A DNA stretch of 64,000 bases from Paraburkholderia sp. C35 (GTDB taxonomy: Bacteria > Pseudomonadota > Gammaproteobacteria > Burkholderiales > Burkholderiaceae), in contig NZ_QBUY01000031.1 in the NCBI RefSeq assembly GCF_003121405.1, positions 17,950-81,949 of the forward strand. The letters are read 5' to 3'. Numbering within the stretch: position 1 is the stretch's first letter; each line of letters begins with the position of its first letter. The position numbers and the translations under genes are program-made. This document shows, piece after piece, positions 18,825 through 27,412 of the stretch. The notes beneath the pieces were generated by a model. It saw only the letters and a program-made list of their open reading frames with translations. It was not told the origin of the DNA and searched no databases.

Positions 18825-19388
18825 TTATGTCAGGATGTTCCGGCGCCGCTGTTGTGTAGCTACGCTCGTGTTGTTATTCGTAGAAGTGCGAGGCGTAGCG
18901 GCCTGAGGCCCTCCGGCAGGTGCCTCTGTGGCAGCCACGCTGCCGCGGAAATGGAGCAGGCTGCTGTTGCGAACCGCACTTGCCAGTTGCCCGCTGCGGT
19001 CGTGCTTCGCGCTATCTTCCAATGCCTTCTGTGCTGTTTCCGCGTACTGTGCAACCTGCTTTTGCAGACTTTCTCTCAATTCGTCTGCAAATACAGGGAG
19101 GGTTGCAAATCGATACACGCTTACAAGCTTCTGTCGTGCATCCAGCATTGCCCTAGCTAGCGTCGTCGCGTCTCCGCCCAGATGCAAAGCTCGCGACATC
19201 CCCTCAGCGATTCGCTTAAGCCGGACGTCGACGGTTTCGCTGGTTCTTCTTGCAAACAGGGGAGCAACGCCCCCCGTCCAGCTCAGCGAACCAGTTTGCA
19301 TCGCCTCAATCGCCTCGTCATCGCTGCCGCCCGACTCAAATAAGTCGAGGCATACCGACCACTCGGCATAAGTCGTCGGTATTTTCAT
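18825..19388 (-). CDS. Unknown helical protein of the AAA+ cluster
   Basis: 187 residues from the chosen ATG. The start of the mature-looking sequence is MKIPTTYAEWSVCLDLFESG; upstream codons overlap the 68-residue gene and look non-conserved. The body is helical (about 50-150) with a low-complexity Thr/Asn/Gln/Arg tail. The gene ends two bases before the AAA+ gene starts, so the two are coupled. No known domain. It may be an adaptor or substrate for the ATPase. Confidence 0.65.
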   Translation of the reverse strand: MKIPTTYAEWSVCLDLFESGGSDDEAIEAMQTGSLSWTGGVAPLFARRTSETVDVRLKRIAEGMSRALHLGGDATTLARAMLDARQKLVSVYRFATLPVFADELRESLQKQVAQYAETAQKALEDSAKHDRSGQLASAVRNSSLLHFRGSVAATEAPAGGPQAATPRTSTNNNTSVATQQRRRNILT

Positions 19389-19402
19389 GCGAGAGCCATT
19401 CG

Positions 19403-19609
19403 TCACTTCACGCGTCGCACAAATGGCGTTGCGGGAAGGAGGTCCCACTCGGGAAACGCGCCAGCGAGGGCTTCGTTGAAAGTATGGCCCGACGCCATAT
19501 CACTCGCCCCCATCGATGCCTGACGCCGATCTTGCGTCTGCTCGGGGCTTTGGGCCAGCGAGTCGGCGGGCGGAGTATCCGCTGCGCTGTTGAGAAATTG
19601 ACGGCTCAT
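19403..19609 (-). CDS. Small unstructured protein of the AAA+ cluster
   Basis: 68 residues, rich in Ala, Ser, Gln and Pro, so probably disordered except the end FPEWDLLPATPFVRR. A strong AAAGGAG ribosome site stands before the ATG, and the gene sits between the 572- and 187-residue genes with 14-base gaps on both sides, which argues that it is real. A possible linker or regulatory peptide of the complex. Confidence 0.6.
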   Translation of the reverse strand: MSRQFLNSAADTPPADSLAQSPEQTQDRRQASMGASDMASGHTFNEALAGAFPEWDLLPATPFVRRVK

Positions 19610-19623
19610 TGCACTGGCTCCTT

Positions 19624-21342
19624 TCAGGCTGCGGACATAACGCGTCGAACGTTGTCGTGCGACGCGAGGATGTGCTGTTCCGGTGAAATCGAATCGATGA
19701 AAGCGGTCACTTCGGCCGCAATCTCGTCCCGACGTACATACTCCCTACGCCATTCAACCAATTCCGCGAGCGTTGCCTTCAACGCCTGCTCGCATTGTTC
19801 TTTCTTTTTGGCCGCTTCCTGCGCCAGTCGAATTCTGGCGTTGTCGATTTTCTTCTTCTCTGCGAAAAACCATCCGATCGAACCAATACCGACGAGGGCG
19901 AGGAGCCAGCCTGCGGAGAACGCACAGACCAGCATGAACACACCAAACACGACGGCAGCCCATTGCTTGAAACCAAGCTTCAGTTTTGCAAGCGCTGCAT
20001 CACGCGCCGCGTCCAGGTATGCACCAAGGCTATCCAGCAACTCCGTTTCATTCTCGCCGCTACGCGTCGAACCCATCCATCCTTCGATAGACAAAGCAAT
20101 GCCCCCCGGGACGCGAGCGCGGAAGGACGCAGTCAAGTCATCGTGCGCGTCACGAATCCATGCACGCGACAACGCCGTAGCGTAACGCTGCGTTGCACGT
20201 GTCGCCTTGCTCAGTTGCGGATTCATCGCTGCGTTCGTCAGCAACTGGGTGAAACTGACCCGTTCGTCAAGAATTGTGGTCTCTAGTGATTGCCGGCGTT
20301 GTGCCGCAACCCGGTCGCCGGATTCTTCGATGACCAGTTGGTTGAGTCGGTCTTCGCGCCGCAGCGGCAGTTCCTCGTCATCGAAATTGCTGACGAGGGA
20401 ATCCAGCAGATCGTCAACAGCGGCCTCAATGCTGCGCGCTGGGACAAGCGGACCATCGAAAATGCCAACAAAGTGATCGCGAACGACTTCGTGCAGCGCC
20501 GCCTCGTTAAGCGAGGCGTTCAGTTCCGTCCACGTCGGACTGAACCTCGATAGGTGCGTGTACCGCCCAGCCCGATTCTCATCCGGACGCTTGGTGAGCA
20601 GCCCGTCGCTCCACTGCTCGCGTTGTGTCTCTACGAACCCGACCTCGGCAGCAAGTTCTTCGACCCACGATTCCACGCGGCGCGTACATTGAAGACGAAC
20701 CTCTCCGCCGAATATGCCGCTGGCCAGTGCATCAACAAGAATCACGCTTTGCCGGTCAAGGCTCTTCGGATCCTGCATGCCGAAGTACCGGTCTAGCCAG
20801 ACACGGCAGGCGTTCCCACGTCCGGAGCGACGGCTGATGAGCGCGAAGAACAGAGACGTCTTCTCGTCATCACGGCGGATAGCCTCTGCCAATGCACGTT
20901 TTGCCAGATCCTGCTGGTCATTCAGCCATGCCGCGAGTGCCACAAGTGCCGGCGCAAGCCAATAGCGCGGTGCCGACAACATAAGCCCTTCTGTCGCAGA
21001 CTTGATGGTTTCCGTTCTGACAACATTGACGTCAGCCGCCTGCAGGATGCCTGTGGCCTGCCGACGAACCTCGGCGTAGTAACCATACGTCGTCTCGAGT
21101 TCCTGACGGATCTTGATCTGGCGCGTCTCGGCAAGCGCCAGTTCCTTGGCGCGCAGGTCTGCCGCGACGAACTGCATAAAAGCCTGCTCAAGCCGGGCCA
21201 GTTCGGACCTTGTATCAGCAAGTTCGCCACCGACGCCGGCCACCTGTTTCGAAACCGTCTCGATGTCACGGTTCAGGCTTCTCAGACTATTGTTGATGTA
21301 TGTAAGGTCTGCGGCCTGGATAATTCGCTCTGTGGTGCTCAT
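19624..21342 (-). CDS. Coiled-coil membrane protein of the AAA+ cluster
   Basis: 572 residues from the ATG after AAGGGATGAA. Residues 1-100 form a coiled coil (SLNRDIETVSKQVAG, LADTRSELARLEQ). Residues 130-430 are helical. Two hydrophobic segments at about 460-500 (FGVFMLVCAFSAGWLLALVG and GIGSIGWFF) make a hairpin in the membrane, and another basic coiled coil follows (EKKKIDNARIRLAQEAAKKK). I do not recognise a family. The gene begins right behind the stop of the 159-residue gene. A membrane-anchored coiled-coil protein beside an AAA+ ATPase suggests a membrane-remodelling or quality-control machine. Confidence 0.7.
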   Translation of the reverse strand: MSTTERIIQAADLTYINNSLRSLNRDIETVSKQVAGVGGELADTRSELARLEQAFMQFVAADLRAKELALAETRQIKIRQELETTYGYYAEVRRQATGILQAADVNVVRTETIKSATEGLMLSAPRYWLAPALVALAAWLNDQQDLAKRALAEAIRRDDEKTSLFFALISRRSGRGNACRVWLDRYFGMQDPKSLDRQSVILVDALASGIFGGEVRLQCTRRVESWVEELAAEVGFVETQREQWSDGLLTKRPDENRAGRYTHLSRFSPTWTELNASLNEAALHEVVRDHFVGIFDGPLVPARSIEAAVDDLLDSLVSNFDDEELPLRREDRLNQLVIEESGDRVAAQRRQSLETTILDERVSFTQLLTNAAMNPQLSKATRATQRYATALSRAWIRDAHDDLTASFRARVPGGIALSIEGWMGSTRSGENETELLDSLGAYLDAARDAALAKLKLGFKQWAAVVFGVFMLVCAFSAGWLLALVGIGSIGWFFAEKKKIDNARIRLAQEAAKKKEQCEQALKATLAELVEWRREYVRRDEIAAEVTAFIDSISPEQHILASHDNVRRVMSAA

Positions 21343-21343
21343 T

Positions 21344-21823
21344 TCATCCCTTAACGATTGACGTATCGCCACTTGATGTGACGGCAATTACCTTGTCCGC
21401 GTAGACTTCTACAAACGCGTATTGCCCGTGCAAAGCCAGAGCCCGGCCTCGAGTGAGCAAAGGCGGTAATGGCTCGAAGCTCTTGTAGTGTTGAATGATG
21501 TTGCCCGTTCGGTCGAGCGTGTGAACCTCATAGGGAGCGCCCAGATAGCACCTCGACACGATGCCAATCGGATGCTGGTCAATCGTGACGTCCGGAAACT
21601 CTTCGCTTATGGCTGCAACCAGCGCTTCCACTGCCTGCCGGTTATGGACGTGCCCGCCTGTGTCCAGCTTCCTGATAGCGTCCATATACGCCGCGGAGCG
21701 TTTCACACGAAGCCGCACGTTGACCTGGTCCTGAGAGAGCGTTGTTGTTGGTTGCACAGGTTGCTTCAGCGAAGCAGTCAGGTCTGAACTGGACGTGCCA
21801 GGTACCAGGAGCTTTCGAACCAT
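21344..21823 (-). CDS. First gene of the AAA+ cluster, unknown
   Basis: 159 residues. The first 35 are low complexity; residues 45-150 look alpha/beta, with VEALVAAISEEFPDVTID followed by YEVHTLDRTGNIIQHY and VEVYADKVIAV. No catalytic motif or membrane segment. Its stop is immediately followed by the start of the coiled-coil gene, so it leads the operon. Function unknown. Confidence 0.65.
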   Translation of the reverse strand: MVRKLLVPGTSSSDLTASLKQPVQPTTTLSQDQVNVRLRVKRSAAYMDAIRKLDTGGHVHNRQAVEALVAAISEEFPDVTIDQHPIGIVSRCYLGAPYEVHTLDRTGNIIQHYKSFEPLPPLLTRGRALALHGQYAFVEVYADKVIAVTSSGDTSIVKG

Positions 21824-22738
21824 AGATATTCAGCTAAAAATTAAAATACCCCTCGACCCGTGACCACGCTTTCCACGTCGGACGGGATACCCTTCCGAAC
21901 TGATGTAGTAGTTCACCGTGCATGGATCGGGCTACGCTCCCAAGGTAACGGCAAGCTGATACGAATCTTTAGTGCTCGCTTAATGACTCGCCAACAATCT
22001 GCGTAGAAGCAGTTGTCGTCGCGCGCAACATCCGAGCCATGCGCTCAGTGCGCAGCATGCTCATCCTGGGCGCCCCCTCTCGATAGCGCCAACGCTAACT
22101 GGGCCGCGTGGTTCGTCCTGGTTGCATCTATGGCAATGCAGTATTGCAATAACGGCAAGACGTCCGACCTTGCACCGCAAAGTCGACGGTTATCCGTTCT
22201 GGATGATGCCCGCTAACTCTTCAACACAAACCTTGCCTCGATCTGTAACCGATGAAATTGGATCGATCTTTGAGGCATTTCGCATTACTCGTTTCCGCTG
22301 TGCCCACGAGCTACAGCACTTCGCAAAATAGTTCGGCAGGCGCGTACAGGTGTAACGGCTATGGGCTGATAGCCGTTAGCGCGACCGTCCCAATCAACGT
22401 CCCTAAAGTTCGGTAGCCAGCGGTCGCATATCCGAATTGATTCGGATGCGGCACGCGTGCCTTGTTTGCTGCCAGGACTACGCGCCGAACGGGCAAAAAG
22501 TGCAGGCACATACAACCCAACCGCACAATATGCTCAGCACTATCAGCGAGCGATCTTGTTGACAATTCAAATTGAAAACATCCATCTCAATCAATTGATA
22601 ACAAATTAAATAAATTCGAATTGAAAATTATTAATTGATAACACTAACCCACTGATTTAACTAAATATTATTAGTTTGCGTCTGTCACAAAACTAATATA
22701 TGATCCGGCCCAATCGATTCAGCCATTCAGGAAAGAAG
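21824..22738. other. Long gap with AT-rich promoter island
   Basis: About 900 bases without a supported gene. The left part is ordinary-composition sequence that may be old coding remnant, but I could not identify a parent. From about 22560 to 22700 it is strongly AT-rich, with ATTGATAACA repeated (22592-22603 and 22632-22642 approximately) and AATTCAAATTGAA/AATTCGAATTGAA. This is the promoter region of the family W gene at 22739. Confidence 0.45.
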
Positions 22739-23392
22739 ATGAGTAATTTCGTACCGAATCTCAATATGGATTCGCAACCTAACAGTGACTACGTACCGGT
22801 GTACGGCGCCTTGATTGATCGTGCGGGCAAGTTTTCAGAACTCTTTGAGGATGCTGCAACGATGCGTCCTGGTACTCCTGTCTTCGCCACTGCAGTTGAT
22901 CCGGACAGTTTTAAAGCCGCAGCGATTGGGGATTACGACTATCGCTTTCGTATCGCGACCGTCGAGAACCTGGGCTGCCACCTGCTGGTATTTTGCATAC
23001 AGGTGGGAGGTGCTCAGTTCATCTGGCTGGCCGACCCGGCCGATCCGGAATTCTGGAAGATGATTGATCAAGCAAAGGCGGAGCAAGGACTCGGCTTCGC
23101 CTTTCTATCAGCGGATGGCGCCTGGTTTCAAAAGATGAGCGTTCCGCGTGACAAGGCTCCTTATGAGAGACTCCGCGGCAAAAAGGCGAGCGGTATCATG
23201 CCGTTTGCTTACGTGGCGATGATGCTAATGCACGACGATGAGCTTGAGAAACATTTCGAAGGAATGCTTCCCGGCGTCGAGGTTTCCTACCGGCGCATCT
23301 GTGTTCTACTGACCAGCGAGGTCACTAAGGCCGTCGAGTCCATTCCTGGTGCGGTTATCGAGCGTGCTGCGCCACGCGAGACGGAGAGTTGA
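22739..23392 (+). CDS. Family W orphan protein, copy 2 (divergent)
   Basis: 217 residues; the ATG follows an AGGAAAGAAG ribosome site. The block AQFIWLADPADPEFWKMID corresponds to ARLVWLANPAEPDVWDAVD in copy 1, and GFAFLS to VSVALS, so it is a distant member of the same family. The C-terminal part LEKHFEGMLPGVEVSYRRIC is also seen in the remnant at 26150-26341. No known domain; probably a soluble protein with a small strand-rich core. Confidence 0.7.
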   Translation: MSNFVPNLNMDSQPNSDYVPVYGALIDRAGKFSELFEDAATMRPGTPVFATAVDPDSFKAAAIGDYDYRFRIATVENLGCHLLVFCIQVGGAQFIWLADPADPEFWKMIDQAKAEQGLGFAFLSADGAWFQKMSVPRDKAPYERLRGKKASGIMPFAYVAMMLMHDDELEKHFEGMLPGVEVSYRRICVLLTSEVTKAVESIPGAVIERAAPRETES

Positions 23393-23763
23393 CGGGTTCC
23401 CCGTCCATAGCTCTTCCGTGTGGTGCCGGCTAATTCCTCTCGCACTGGTGTCGGCAGGAACTAGCGAGCGATTATTATCGTAGGTTCGTCCAGCGGCACT
23501 CGAATGATGTTCACGCGGGCTAGATGCTCTGTAAATTCCGAACACACAACGACTCTTTCCGGACCTGAAGTTACCCGAGAAGTTGTCTCAGTGGAAGCGG
23601 GATGCATGTCTCACGAGGCTGATGGAAACGCTAGCGCAGTGATCCAAAACTACCTATCACAAGCGAGGATTGTCGGATTTGGACAGGATGTCGCAATCCC
23701 GTCCAAATCTCTTGAGACATGCCCTCAATCAGGCGAACACCGTGGATTCGAATCGGTGGTGCG
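23393..23763. other. Gap without a supported gene
   Basis: One open frame on the plus strand has no ribosome site and no protein-like composition. Nothing else stands out. Confidence 0.4.
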
Positions 23764-24582
23764 CTATTGCCATGACCCTACGTCTGCATCGTTGCCTTCA
23801 CCGCCAGGTTTACCGTCTGCGCCATAGCTGAACACGTCAATCTCACCGTGCACCCCGGGATTCGAATACTGGTAAGCATTGCCCCATGGGTCTTTCGGCA
23901 GGCGTTCGAGATACCCGCCCTCCTTCCAGTTGTTCGGCACTGGCTCAGCCGAAGGCATTTGCACCAGCGCTGCCAACCCCTGAGCCTGCGTAGGATAGCT
24001 GCCATTGTCGAGACGATAGAGCTTCAGCGACTGCATGATCGTGCCGATATCTTGACGCGCTGATATGCGGCGCGTTTCATCCTGACGACTCAAAAAGCCG
24101 TTGCTCTGGCTTAAGCCAGCAATGTCGTCAAATGGCGACTTTACGCTATCAAACGGGTGGAAAATGATCAAAACCACAAAGGCTATTGAGATAGTAGCGA
24201 CTGAGATCAACTCCTGCGGCGCCAGGGTCTTCAGCCAGAACGAATTTGGCTTTTTTGCCAAACTATTGGCGAGAGTCTGGTTATGCCAACCCACCTGATA
24301 CCAAAAAAGCCCAAACGCCAGGAAGGCGTACACACCGAGTGTTATCCAGACAGCAATGAACGAGAAATTTCCCTGTTTGATGGATACAGGTATGGAAATC
24401 AGAACGGCGAGATGAAACACATAGTGAAAAAACACCATGAGCCAGCGTTTTGTATACATCTGCTGTGCTGCAAAAGCGCCCAGGAAAAACCACAATATGA
24501 AGGCGATGGACTTCTTCTTCACCTGCGCGCTGTACATATTTCTTTGAAAAGAAATATCTGCGATCGCTTCTTCAATGGACAT
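23764..24582 (-). CDS. TM2-like membrane protein fused to a type II secretion pseudopilin (GspG) C-terminal domain
   Basis: 272 residues from the ATG behind CGGAGAA. The N-terminal half has four hydrophobic segments; the first pair (KKSIAFILWFFLGAFAAQQM then WLMVFFHYVF) resembles a TM2 domain. The last 95 residues match the globular end of GspG: ARQDIGTIMQSLKLYRLDNG, SYPT-(Q)GL-AL, YLERLPKDPWGNAYQYSNPG, DVFSYGADGKPGGEGNDADVGSW, including the Asp and Gly residues of the calcium loop. No prepilin-peptidase site is present and no other secretion genes are nearby. The pseudopilin domain must face the periplasm or cytosol depending on topology. An unusual architecture. Confidence 0.8.
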   Translation of the reverse strand: MSIEEAIADISFQRNMYSAQVKKKSIAFILWFFLGAFAAQQMYTKRWLMVFFHYVFHLAVLISIPVSIKQGNFSFIAVWITLGVYAFLAFGLFWYQVGWHNQTLANSLAKKPNSFWLKTLAPQELISVATISIAFVVLIIFHPFDSVKSPFDDIAGLSQSNGFLSRQDETRRISARQDIGTIMQSLKLYRLDNGSYPTQAQGLAALVQMPSAEPVPNNWKEGGYLERLPKDPWGNAYQYSNPGVHGEIDVFSYGADGKPGGEGNDADVGSWQ

Positions 24583-24839
24583 CAAATTCTCCGTGCGGGG
24601 ATTGTTTTCAGTTTTTGAGATCCCGCTAGCGTAGCTAGCGCTTACCCCCTTAAACGGCAAACACGAGCAAAATCTTTATGGTAGCCACGATGAATATTTT
24701 CGCGCAAATGCACACTCGAGCTTTGACTACCCAGCAGCATTTCGTAATGCCGGTCACGCTACCATAAGCCACGACGCGCCACGAGACATGCGTCAGCAGA
24801 CCTGTCTCGTGAGGGTCGGTCGGTGAAGACGAAGCCCCG

Positions 24840-25913
24840 CTATCCCCAAATGCAGAGAGCAACGACCATAGTGACCAACACGCCGAGGACAGCACCCTCT
24901 ATAAAAAGCCTGGTTCGCAACTGCTCCCGCAGAGCGACTACTTCGTCCGCCGATTTTTTCGCCGCGCCTTTCGCCTTAGCGAGTGCGGACCTTGTCGCGG
25001 TCAAAGCTTCATTCGCAGCCGTAAGGCTCTCACCAGCGATATCAAGCTCGCCTTGAAGAGTGGCGACCTTGGTAACAATCCGACTTGCTCCTGATCGCAG
25101 GTCAGCGATGTCTTTCTTCAGCTGCGCTGCATCCCTTTCACCCTGCGCGAGACGATCATTCCGGTCATTCTTTACAGCCATGACGTTTGCCTCGGCCACC
25201 GAAAGTTTTTCCTCAAGCTCGGTAATCATCGTCTCAAGGAATTCTTTCGAACGCCGATCGCTGATGACTGTTCCTTCGAGATATCCGTTCTTTTCTAACG
25301 TTTTGCAGACCCAATCTATGTGCTCTTCTTCGCGCTCAGCAGTACTGTTATTTTCCTGACGATACAAGAAAAAATCTGGCAACGGGATTTCAATAACGGG
25401 GATTCCAAGGCCTTGGAGTCGCTTTTGCTTGTCGACCGGTACCTCGTGCTTGTGGTGAACTTCGATGTATGCTTCCCCTTCCCATCGCATTGCGAGATTC
25501 GTCGAAGACGTGAAACGAAGATACGCGTCGGCGGAGTATCTGCCATCATCAAAGAGAATTTCCTTCTCGGTTGCACCAGCTTGTATTTCAAGCTGGTGTT
25601 CGCCCATTCCTATAAGCTTCAACCGGGTTCCGGTCAGCTTCGAAATCGCGTCCTTGAATAAACGATGCGACAACGATTCTCCCGGACCACCCTTCGATTG
25701 ATCCGCTTTGTTCTTGTATTTAAAGAATGTCGTTTTATTCTCGAGAACTACGTGCTCCATCGGATAGCGGGATCCCGATTTGTGCGGGCTCCAATACGTC
25801 TTTCCGAGTGACTTGCCGCCGAACGGTATACGTGCGATCCGCTCCTGGATGGCGCTGACCCGCTCCGGACCCGTGCTGCTTACATAGGCCCAGGGATGCT
25901 CCACTTCTGCCAT
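24840..25913 (-). CDS. CoiA-like nuclease with coiled coil and C-terminal membrane anchor
   Basis: 357 residues. Residues 75-200 resemble the CoiA-type PD-(D/E)xK nuclease fold: ESLSHRLFKDAI, then YSADAYLRF with a candidate catalytic Asp, then EAYIEVHHKHEV (Glu and His/Lys in the strand) and VPVIEIPL-like ending GIPVIEIPLPDFF. Residues 220-330 are a long coiled coil (ELEEKLSVAEANVMAVKNDR and similar). A single hydrophobic helix ends the chain (AVLGVLVTMVVALCIW). CoiA proteins act on incoming DNA, so a tail-anchored member may guard the inner membrane against DNA entry; this is inference. No operon partner. Confidence 0.7.
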   Translation of the reverse strand: MAEVEHPWAYVSSTGPERVSAIQERIARIPFGGKSLGKTYWSPHKSGSRYPMEHVVLENKTTFFKYKNKADQSKGGPGESLSHRLFKDAISKLTGTRLKLIGMGEHQLEIQAGATEKEILFDDGRYSADAYLRFTSSTNLAMRWEGEAYIEVHHKHEVPVDKQKRLQGLGIPVIEIPLPDFFLYRQENNSTAEREEEHIDWVCKTLEKNGYLEGTVISDRRSKEFLETMITELEEKLSVAEANVMAVKNDRNDRLAQGERDAAQLKKDIADLRSGASRIVTKVATLQGELDIAGESLTAANEALTATRSALAKAKGAAKKSADEVVALREQLRTRLFIEGAVLGVLVTMVVALCIWG

Positions 25914-26149
25914 TCATCTGTCCCGTGAGGTTTAGCGCAAAGCTTCACACCAAACGGATCGTTCATTCGTAGCCTTAGACTTCGCTGCCCTATTGGGTGG
26001 CGGCGTTGTCAAACGCTTACTCGTGTGAAGCATTTGCGACTCATTGTCCAATTGCAATATCGGCAAAATGAGATAGCGCCTTAACCGTGAAATCGCGCTC
26101 GAAACGCCAAAACAGTATTGCAAAATTTGCAACTTCGACCTTAAGCCTC

Positions 26150-26341
26150 ACCACGCCGTAACATACGACTGCACATCGTGTCGCTCGTGTGTGCTGTAGC
26201 GACGCTGAGTAAGGGGACGAGCGTGAGACACATTTTGAACGCGTGCTTCCCGGCACTGAGGTCTTGTACAGGCTCACTTGCTTTGTAGACCAACCAAGCT
26301 ACGAAGCCAGTCAAGTCTCTATAGGGAGCCCGATGGCCTAG
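26150..26341 (+). pseudogene. Family W remnant, copy 4
   Basis: Two frames in succession carry family W sequence. First, SPRRNIRLHIVSLVCAVATL matches LRHNIRLAVDLLTADAIALL of copy 1. After a frame change near 26205, THFERVLPGTEVLYRLTC matches KHFEGMLPGVEVSYRRIC of copy 2 and ends at TAG 26339-26341. The upstream half of the gene is missing. A decayed copy sharing features of both other branches shows repeated duplication of this family here. Confidence 0.6.
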
Positions 26342-26429
26342 CGCCGACGACAACATCAGGGGAAGCTCCAGAGTTCCGAACGCGTCGCATCACCGTCCCA
26401 ATCGGAAGTAAACACGAACTCGACGATGC

Positions 26430-26708
26430 TCAAGGGAACGTCAGCGCGTCGTGGGCGATATCAATTCCGTGATGTCGGAGAACTTCTGCGCAAAATGTGA
26501 CCCAGTCCGCCTCAGTGGTTCGACCGTGCGTGCAATATAGACAATGCGCCGCATCGCCCATCGCCTCACTTCGATGCACGTCGATACCCCAACGCTTGCT
26601 GAAGCGCGCCCAGCACGGTCCGTCTCCGCCATTCAACCAAAGCGTATCTCCGTTCGCGGAAACGGCAATTTCATATGCAGCCTCTGCGGCCCTCTCCTGA
26701 ATGCTCAT
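26430..26708 (-). CDS. Small hypothetical protein
   Basis: 92 residues with a mixed, protein-like composition: SIQERAAEAAYEIAVSANGD, LNGGDGPCWARFSKRWGIDV, AHCLYCTHGRTTEADWVTFC. Four Cys and several His could bind metal but show no standard spacing. No family recognised. It stands alone between the family W remnant and the MarR gene. Confidence 0.55.
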   Translation of the reverse strand: MSIQERAAEAAYEIAVSANGDTLWLNGGDGPCWARFSKRWGIDVHRSEAMGDAAHCLYCTHGRTTEADWVTFCAEVLRHHGIDIAHDALTFP

Positions 26709-26798
26709 TGCTTATCTTGATTTCGAGTTGACATGCGGTCGAACTGATGACCGAAACGGCCGAAGAAACTGGCGCCGGCGGTCAACCCAACATTCAGC

Positions 26799-27257
26799 TT
26801 ACGGTTGACCAAATGCGACCGCGAATTCGTCGGAGTAAATCTCTGCCAACGCTCCGCGCAACGCTGCGGCCCGCTTTTCACCATACACATCCTCGAAGCG
26901 ATTCTGGGCCTTGCGCCACAGACGGTTCGATTCAGCGAGTTTCGCCCGTCCAGCCGGAGTCAACTCCATGCGGCGACTACGACCATCATCGAGATCTGGT
27001 CTCTGAACAAGGTATCCATCGCGCTCTAGTGGCTTAATGTTACGTGCAAGTGCTGAGCGGTCGAGCACCAGTGAGTGTGCCAGTTCGGTCATGGTCGGGT
27101 TACCTGCCCGTTGAACGTTCACCAGGATCGCTCGCTGAGCCACGCTGAGCCCGCAAGGAGCCAGAACAGAATCGTAGAGCTGCGAGAGTCGCCGTGCTGC
27201 CTTGCGCAGTACGGCTCCGTTGCAAACCTGAGAATCTCGTGCATTTGACCGTGACAC
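26799..27257 (-). CDS. MarR-family transcriptional regulator
   Basis: 152 residues from a GTG that follows GGAG at nine bases; no ATG is available. The winged helix-turn-helix spans about residues 40-100: SVAQRAILVNVQRAGNPTM, TELAHSLVLDRSALARNIKP, LERDGYLVQRPDLDDGRSRR, then MELTPAGRAKL. Divergent to the MATE exporter gene with 155 bases between, the classic MarR arrangement, so it probably represses the exporter and responds to its substrates. Confidence 0.88.
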   Translation of the reverse strand: MSRSNARDSQVCNGAVLRKAARRLSQLYDSVLAPCGLSVAQRAILVNVQRAGNPTMTELAHSLVLDRSALARNIKPLERDGYLVQRPDLDDGRSRRMELTPAGRAKLAESNRLWRKAQNRFEDVYGEKRAAALRGALAEIYSDEFAVAFGQP

Positions 27258-27412
27258 TTCAAGCAACTCCGTAGACGCAATATTCCGACCCGATATGGTC
27301 GGCGCAACAGAATGTTGCTGTCAAGTGTGTTGATTCATGTCCGCACGGGCAAGTACATTGAGCATGTAAAATTATGTGCATATACCCGCATATCTGATCA
27401 GGGAAAGTGTCG

